Positions 60,898-64,000 of a DNA stretch of 64,000 nucleotides are shown in pieces (within the stretch, counting starts at the first letter, position 1; each line of letters opens with the position of its first letter). Source of the stretch: AAA164-E04 sp964342825 (GTDB lineage: Bacteria > Verrucomicrobiota > Verrucomicrobiia > Limisphaerales > AAA164-E04); NCBI GenBank assembly GCA_964342825.1, contig CAYFHO010000004.1, positions 1 to 64,000 of the forward strand, read 5' to 3'. Made by a program: the position numbers and the translations under genes. The notes under the pieces were generated by a model, which was given only the letters and a program-made list of their open reading frames with translations, was not told the origin of the DNA and made no database searches.

Positions 60898-61194
60898 ATG
60901 AATGAGTTGGTCCAAAATAAATCCGATAAAAGAAGACGGTGGTTTGGTCTGCTTTATCTTCTGATTTCGGGTATTTTATTGATTTGGGGAACAACATGGT
61001 TGGAACCTTATTTGGTCGGTTGGAAATTTGTTCTCTATTGGTTTGTCTGTTTTCTGACCACAATCATGGCCATGCTCATTGCTATGCTGGATATCTGGAT
61101 CATTCGAATTCGAGCAAGACAACAACGGCGTAACGCTGCCAACGACGCTTTTAAAAAAGAAACAGACGCAGAAGAAGATTCAAAGCGAGAGTAA
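60898..61194 (+). CDS. Small two-helix membrane protein, unknown
   Basis: 98 residues. A basic start (KSDKRRRW) is followed by two hydrophobic segments, FGLLYLLISGILLIWGTTWL and VLYWFVCFLTTIMAMLIAML, and a charged C-terminal helix (IRIRARQQRRNAANDAFKKE). By the positive-inside rule both ends should be cytoplasmic. I do not recognise a family. It begins 23 bases after the DUF1501 gene and may be its last operon member, or an independent gene. It converges with the response-regulator gene (15 bases between stops). Confidence 0.7.
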   Translation: MNELVQNKSDKRRRWFGLLYLLISGILLIWGTTWLEPYLVGWKFVLYWFVCFLTTIMAMLIAMLDIWIIRIRARQQRRNAANDAFKKETDAEEDSKRE

Positions 61195-61209
61195 AATCTC
61201 GCAGGACAC

Positions 61210-61854
61210 TCAGGTGTCTCCTTCAGTGTCCCATTTGGGATATACAGAAGGATCCAGTTCACCTCGACGTATCATTTCCTGTAGGTCTCTGATGATGGTT
61301 CTCCTGGCTACCCGATATTCGCGTGCCAAAGCAGAGATGTTGGGTCTTTGTTTGGAGTCCTCCAACCTTAGACGTATCTGATGCTGACGGCTCAATCGGT
61401 CGGTGGATCGACTCAGCAGGGATTCGATGTCAGATCGCTTGGAACGTTCGAGGGATTCAAATTGTTTGATAACCTCCTTTTCCCCGCACTCACTTACCGC
61501 CGTTTGAATGGTTTCCTTGAGCACATGAATATCTACAGGTTTGGGTAAACAATAATGAGCACGACGAGGACCTTGTAGCGCTTCTATTTGTTGCTGAACT
61601 TCAAGGGCACCGGAAACCACGATGATTGGGACATGAGGCATCAGTTGTTTAAAATCTGGCAAGAAATCCAAACCCAACTCTTCGTTCTCAAGAATGTGGT
61701 CCAGGACAATGACCTCAGGGACAAACTCAGCGGCATGATGGATTGCTTCACTACCTGAACGAGCCCTCTTCAAATCAAACTCGTCAAGGCATTCCTCATA
61801 TATTTCATATTGAAGATCCTCATCTTCGATGATCATGACCCTGGTCTTGTGCAT
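61210..61854 (-). CDS. Response regulator with C-terminal helix-turn-helix
   Basis: 214 residues from ATG 61854 (an earlier Met at 61872 is possible). The receiver domain shows VMIIEDEDLQ (acidic pocket), VIVLDHILENEELGLDF with the phospho-acceptor Asp, IIVVSGALE (Thr/Ser position) and YCLPKPVD with the invariant Lys. A helical linker (KEVIKQFESLERSKRSDIES) leads to a short C-terminal helix-turn-helix: NISALAREYRVARRTIIRDL. This layout is smaller than OmpR or NtrC types and fits a Fis-like DNA-binding end. No kinase gene is adjacent; the orphan kinase at 46-49 kb is one possible partner. Confidence 0.82.
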   Translation of the reverse strand: MHKTRVMIIEDEDLQYEIYEECLDEFDLKRARSGSEAIHHAAEFVPEVIVLDHILENEELGLDFLPDFKQLMPHVPIIVVSGALEVQQQIEALQGPRRAHYCLPKPVDIHVLKETIQTAVSECGEKEVIKQFESLERSKRSDIESLLSRSTDRLSRQHQIRLRLEDSKQRPNISALAREYRVARRTIIRDLQEMIRRGELDPSVYPKWDTEGDT

Positions 61855-61942
61855 ATGAATACAATGGTGCATTAATTGGCAGTGGGCAAGTCCGTATGAT
61901 TTAGATTCTAAAAATCAGGAAAGCTTAAATCACCTGCAAGTT

Positions 61943-62329
61943 ATGAAATTCGGAAGCACGGTTTTATTCGTTGAAAATGTTCAGTCTGTCATGGATTTTT
62001 ATCAAAAAGCCTTTGGTATGGAAATATCCATGTATGATCCTTCTTTTGACTTTGGGATTTTGAACATGGAAGGTGGATCGATTGGGATTGCCTCCAATCA
62101 TTCGGGTGAACTCATGATGCCCGGCAAATTCCCGACATCAAAAAACGGTCATCCCGATGGTGTCGAAATCGCATTCTACTCCAACGATGTGAAAGCTGAT
62201 TTTCAGAAAGCGGTTGAAGCGGGTGCCACTCCAATAACCGTGCCAAGAAAAATGGAATGGGGACAAACCGTGGCATATGTAAAAAGTATTGAGGGAACCA
62301 TCATAGGAATTTGTTCAGAAATGGCGTAG
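61943..62329 (+). CDS. VOC-family (glyoxalase/bleomycin-resistance-like) protein
   Basis: 128 residues, one VOC module pair of beta-alpha-beta-beta-beta units. N-terminus TVLFVENVQSVMDFYQKAFG is the classic opening; then ILNMEGGSIGIASNHSG, VEIAFYSNDVKADFQKAVEAGA and a C-terminal WGQTVAYVKSIEGTIIGIC. The usual first metal His is not obvious (the opening has FGSTVLFVENV), so the metal site may be incomplete and the substrate cannot be named. It precedes glmS by 108 bases on the same strand. Confidence 0.85.
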   Translation: MKFGSTVLFVENVQSVMDFYQKAFGMEISMYDPSFDFGILNMEGGSIGIASNHSGELMMPGKFPTSKNGHPDGVEIAFYSNDVKADFQKAVEAGATPITVPRKMEWGQTVAYVKSIEGTIIGICSEMA

Positions 62330-62437
62330 GGCGATCATGAGATATACCAAACATGAGCCAATGTGCTTCATTTTTTATTTTTCAAGGCATCATTCCGCTT
62401 TGACAAACTCTTCCTGAATCGTCACTTTACGGCCCTT

Positions 62438-64000
62438 ATGTGCGGCATCATTGGATACGTAGGAGGTCAATCATCCACACCATTACTTTTAGAAGGGCTC
62501 CGTCGACTCGAATACAGGGGCTACGACAGTGCTGGTATCAGTGTCATTGACAATGGCAAATTAAGCATCAGGAAACGCAAAGGTAAGATCGATGACGGTT
62601 TGGCTCCGCTCTGTACGGATACTCCAATCCAGGGAAACATCGGAATTGGACACACGCGTTGGGCAACACATGGGGAACCTTCTGACGCAAATTCTCATCC
62701 CCATTTGGATGCCTCGGAAAAAATCTCGGTCGTTCACAACGGGGTCATAGAAAATTATGATCGCCTGAGGGATCGCCTTTCGACTCATGGAATCCAATTT
62801 AATTCAGAGACAGACACGGAAGTTCTGGCCAAATTAATTGGCTTTCATTACGCGAAGGAAACAAAACAATCCGGAATTCAGCGACTGATCAACGCGGTTG
62901 AAACAGCATTGAAAGAAGTGATTGGCACCTATGGCATCGGAGTCGTTTGTGAAGATTTCCCGGATACGATCGTTGGTGCCCGAAGGGGTTCTCCACTTCT
63001 GATTGGGATTGGTGAGAATGAAAATTTCTTATCCAGTGACGCATCCGCGGTAGTGGCCCACACCAAGCGGGTCGTCTATTTAAACGATTACGATGTGGTC
63101 ACACTGACGGCCAAAGATTTTCATGTCACCAACCTGGGCTCGGACACTGCAAAAGTTCAAATTAGCCAAATTGAATTTGATGCCGACGCCACTGAAAAAG
63201 GTGAGTTTGCACACTACATGCTCAAGGAAATCTATGAGCAGCCTCAAACAGTACGGAACACCATGAGAGGCAGGGTGGATCTTGAAAATGCAACATCGAT
63301 TTTTGGAGGCCTCAACCTGGACGCCTCGCAATTAAGATCCATTCGTCAAATCATACTCATTGCATGCGGAACCAGTTGGCATGCCGCCTTGACCGCAGAA
63401 TATCTGATTGAGGAATATGCACACATCCCGGTCAGTGTTGAATACGCGAGTGAGTTCAGGTATCGAAATGCACCCATCGAAGCTGAAACTCTGGTTATCG
63501 CCATCACACAAAGTGGAGAAACCGCTGACACATTGGCCGCCATGCGCGAAGCCAAACGCAAAGGCCACCCTTGTGTTGCCATCTGTAACGTGGTTGGAAG
63601 CACCATTGCCAGGGAATCGGATGGTGGAATTTACCTTCATGCTGGACCGGAAATCGGGGTTGCATCCACCAAGGCATTTACTTCACAAGTCACCGCTTTA
63701 ACCCTACTGGCGGTCATGCTTGGCAGAATCAGGATGCTCTCCTCCAGAAGCGGTCTGGAAATATTGCAAAGCCTTTCCGCAATACCGGAACAAGTGGCAT
63801 CGATTTTAAAACAGCATGATACGATTCGCACCATTGCAAAAAAATACGCCACTGTGAGCAATTTTTTCTTTATTGGAAGACAATATAATTTCCCCGTGGC
63901 TCTTGAAGGGGCGTTGAAGCTGAAAGAGATTTCCTATATTCACGCAGAAGGGTATCCGGCAGCCGAGATGAAACATGGTCCCATAGCCATGATCGATGAA
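62438..64000 (+). CDS. glmS: Glucosamine-6-phosphate synthase (3' end outside window)
   Basis: 521 codons are visible before the window ends; the family has about 600-620. GlmS makes glucosamine-6-phosphate from fructose-6-phosphate and glutamine, the first step to UDP-GlcNAc. ATG 62438 exposes the catalytic Cys2 after Met removal (MCGIIGYVGG). The glutaminase domain shows LEYRGYDSAGI, GHTRWATHGEPS and VVHNGVIENYD; the SIS sugar-isomerase domains show IACGTSWHAALTAEYLIE, ITQSGETADT, GVASTKAFTSQV and the last visible block ALEGALKLKEISYIHAEGYP. There is no ribozyme-like element in the 108-base leader that I can recognise. Confidence 0.97.
   Translation, partial: MCGIIGYVGGQSSTPLLLEGLRRLEYRGYDSAGISVIDNGKLSIRKRKGKIDDGLAPLCTDTPIQGNIGIGHTRWATHGEPSDANSHPHLDASEKISVVHNGVIENYDRLRDRLSTHGIQFNSETDTEVLAKLIGFHYAKETKQSGIQRLINAVETALKEVIGTYGIGVVCEDFPDTIVGARRGSPLLIGIGENENFLSSDASAVVAHTKRVVYLNDYDVVTLTAKDFHVTNLGSDTAKVQISQIEFDADATEKGEFAHYMLKEIYEQPQTVRNTMRGRVDLENATSIFGGLNLDASQLRSIRQIILIACGTSWHAALTAEYLIEEYAHIPVSVEYASEFRYRNAPIEAETLVIAITQSGETADTLAAMREAKRKGHPCVAICNVVGSTIARESDGGIYLHAGPEIGVASTKAFTSQVTALTLLAVMLGRIRMLSSRSGLEILQSLSAIPEQVASILKQHDTIRTIAKKYATVSNFFFIGRQYNFPVALEGALKLKEISYIHAEGYPAAEMKHGPIAMIDE

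Noticed and set aside
62400..62428. TTGACA 17 bases before a possible -10 upstream of glmS
   Set aside because: The hexamer at the -10 spacing is CACTTT, a poor match, and it would start transcription almost at the ATG.
1..64000. CRISPR arrays, tRNA or rRNA genes, insertion sequences
   Set aside because: I looked through the intergenic stretches and the protein list and found no direct-repeat arrays, cloverleaf-like sequences or transposases; a covariance-model scan would be needed to exclude a small RNA.

Overview
The window looks like chromosomal DNA from a Gram-negative member of the PVC group, most probably a marine Verrucomicrobiota. Reasons: (i) planctomycete/verrucomicrobial cytochrome-linked families (PSCyt1 with DUF1587/1592/1588/1585, DUF1552, PSCyt1-DUF1549-DUF1553, DUF1501, the Piru_Ver-type propeller); (ii) several secreted sulfatases; (iii) a DUF5690 carrier; (iv) a heptose epimerase, implying LPS; (v) a verrucomicrobial-looking omega subunit. 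Base composition is moderate. I saw no rRNA, tRNA, CRISPR array, transposase or phage gene.

Layout. 1-1.7 kb: 3' end of a sulfatase and an unknown exported protein. 2.0-8.8 kb: a GC-richer block with a PSCyt1/DUF1592-type cytochrome protein, a Tat-exported DUF1552 protein, a tiny WD40 remnant and a Piru_Ver propeller/HEAT protein. 9.0-10.6 kb: second sulfatase. 10.9-15.2 kb: cytochrome c maturation System II operon (lipoprotein with duplicated domain, ResB, CcsA). 15.2-19.7 kb: opposing operon of a five-CxxCH PA14 cytochrome and a propeller protein. 19.8-24.7 kb: Glu-rich membrane-anchored protein, TraB/TIKI-like protein, FG-GAP protein, DedA/YqaA protein. 24.7-29 kb: sugar-isomerase-like gene, SRAP (YedK), an 86-codon gene and mnmE. 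29.1-37.1 kb: a 2,668-residue secreted multidomain protein with five FN3-like repeats, three formylglycine-enzyme-like domains and an alpha/beta-hydrolase. 37.3-43.2 kb: M42 aminopeptidase; opposing hldD-AsmA-lipoprotein operon. 43.3-50.5 kb: phosphonate block (phnA, phnY, overlapping propeller histidine kinase, convergent DUF5690 carrier). 50.5-54 kb: sulfatase and PA14 glycosidase pair. 54-55.2 kb: rpoZ, smpB, rpmB. 55.5-61.2 kb: HupE-like protein, voltage-gated K+ channel with zinc ribbon, PSCyt1/DUF1549/DUF1553 plus DUF1501 pair, small membrane protein. 61.2-64 kb: response regulator, VOC protein, start of glmS (cut by window end).

Themes. Much of the window encodes exported proteins for sulfated-glycan attack (three sulfatases, a glycosidase, PA14 domains) and c-type cytochromes, with the heme-attachment machinery lying beside its likely clients. 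A second theme is phosphonate use: phnA and phnY give the end of the 2-aminoethylphosphonate route, with a kinase and a carrier as candidate sensor and importer. The strongest candidates for something undescribed are the giant FGE-like/hydrolase protein, the phnA-phnY-kinase-DUF5690 block, and the Met/His-linker lipoprotein heading the ResB-CcsA operon.
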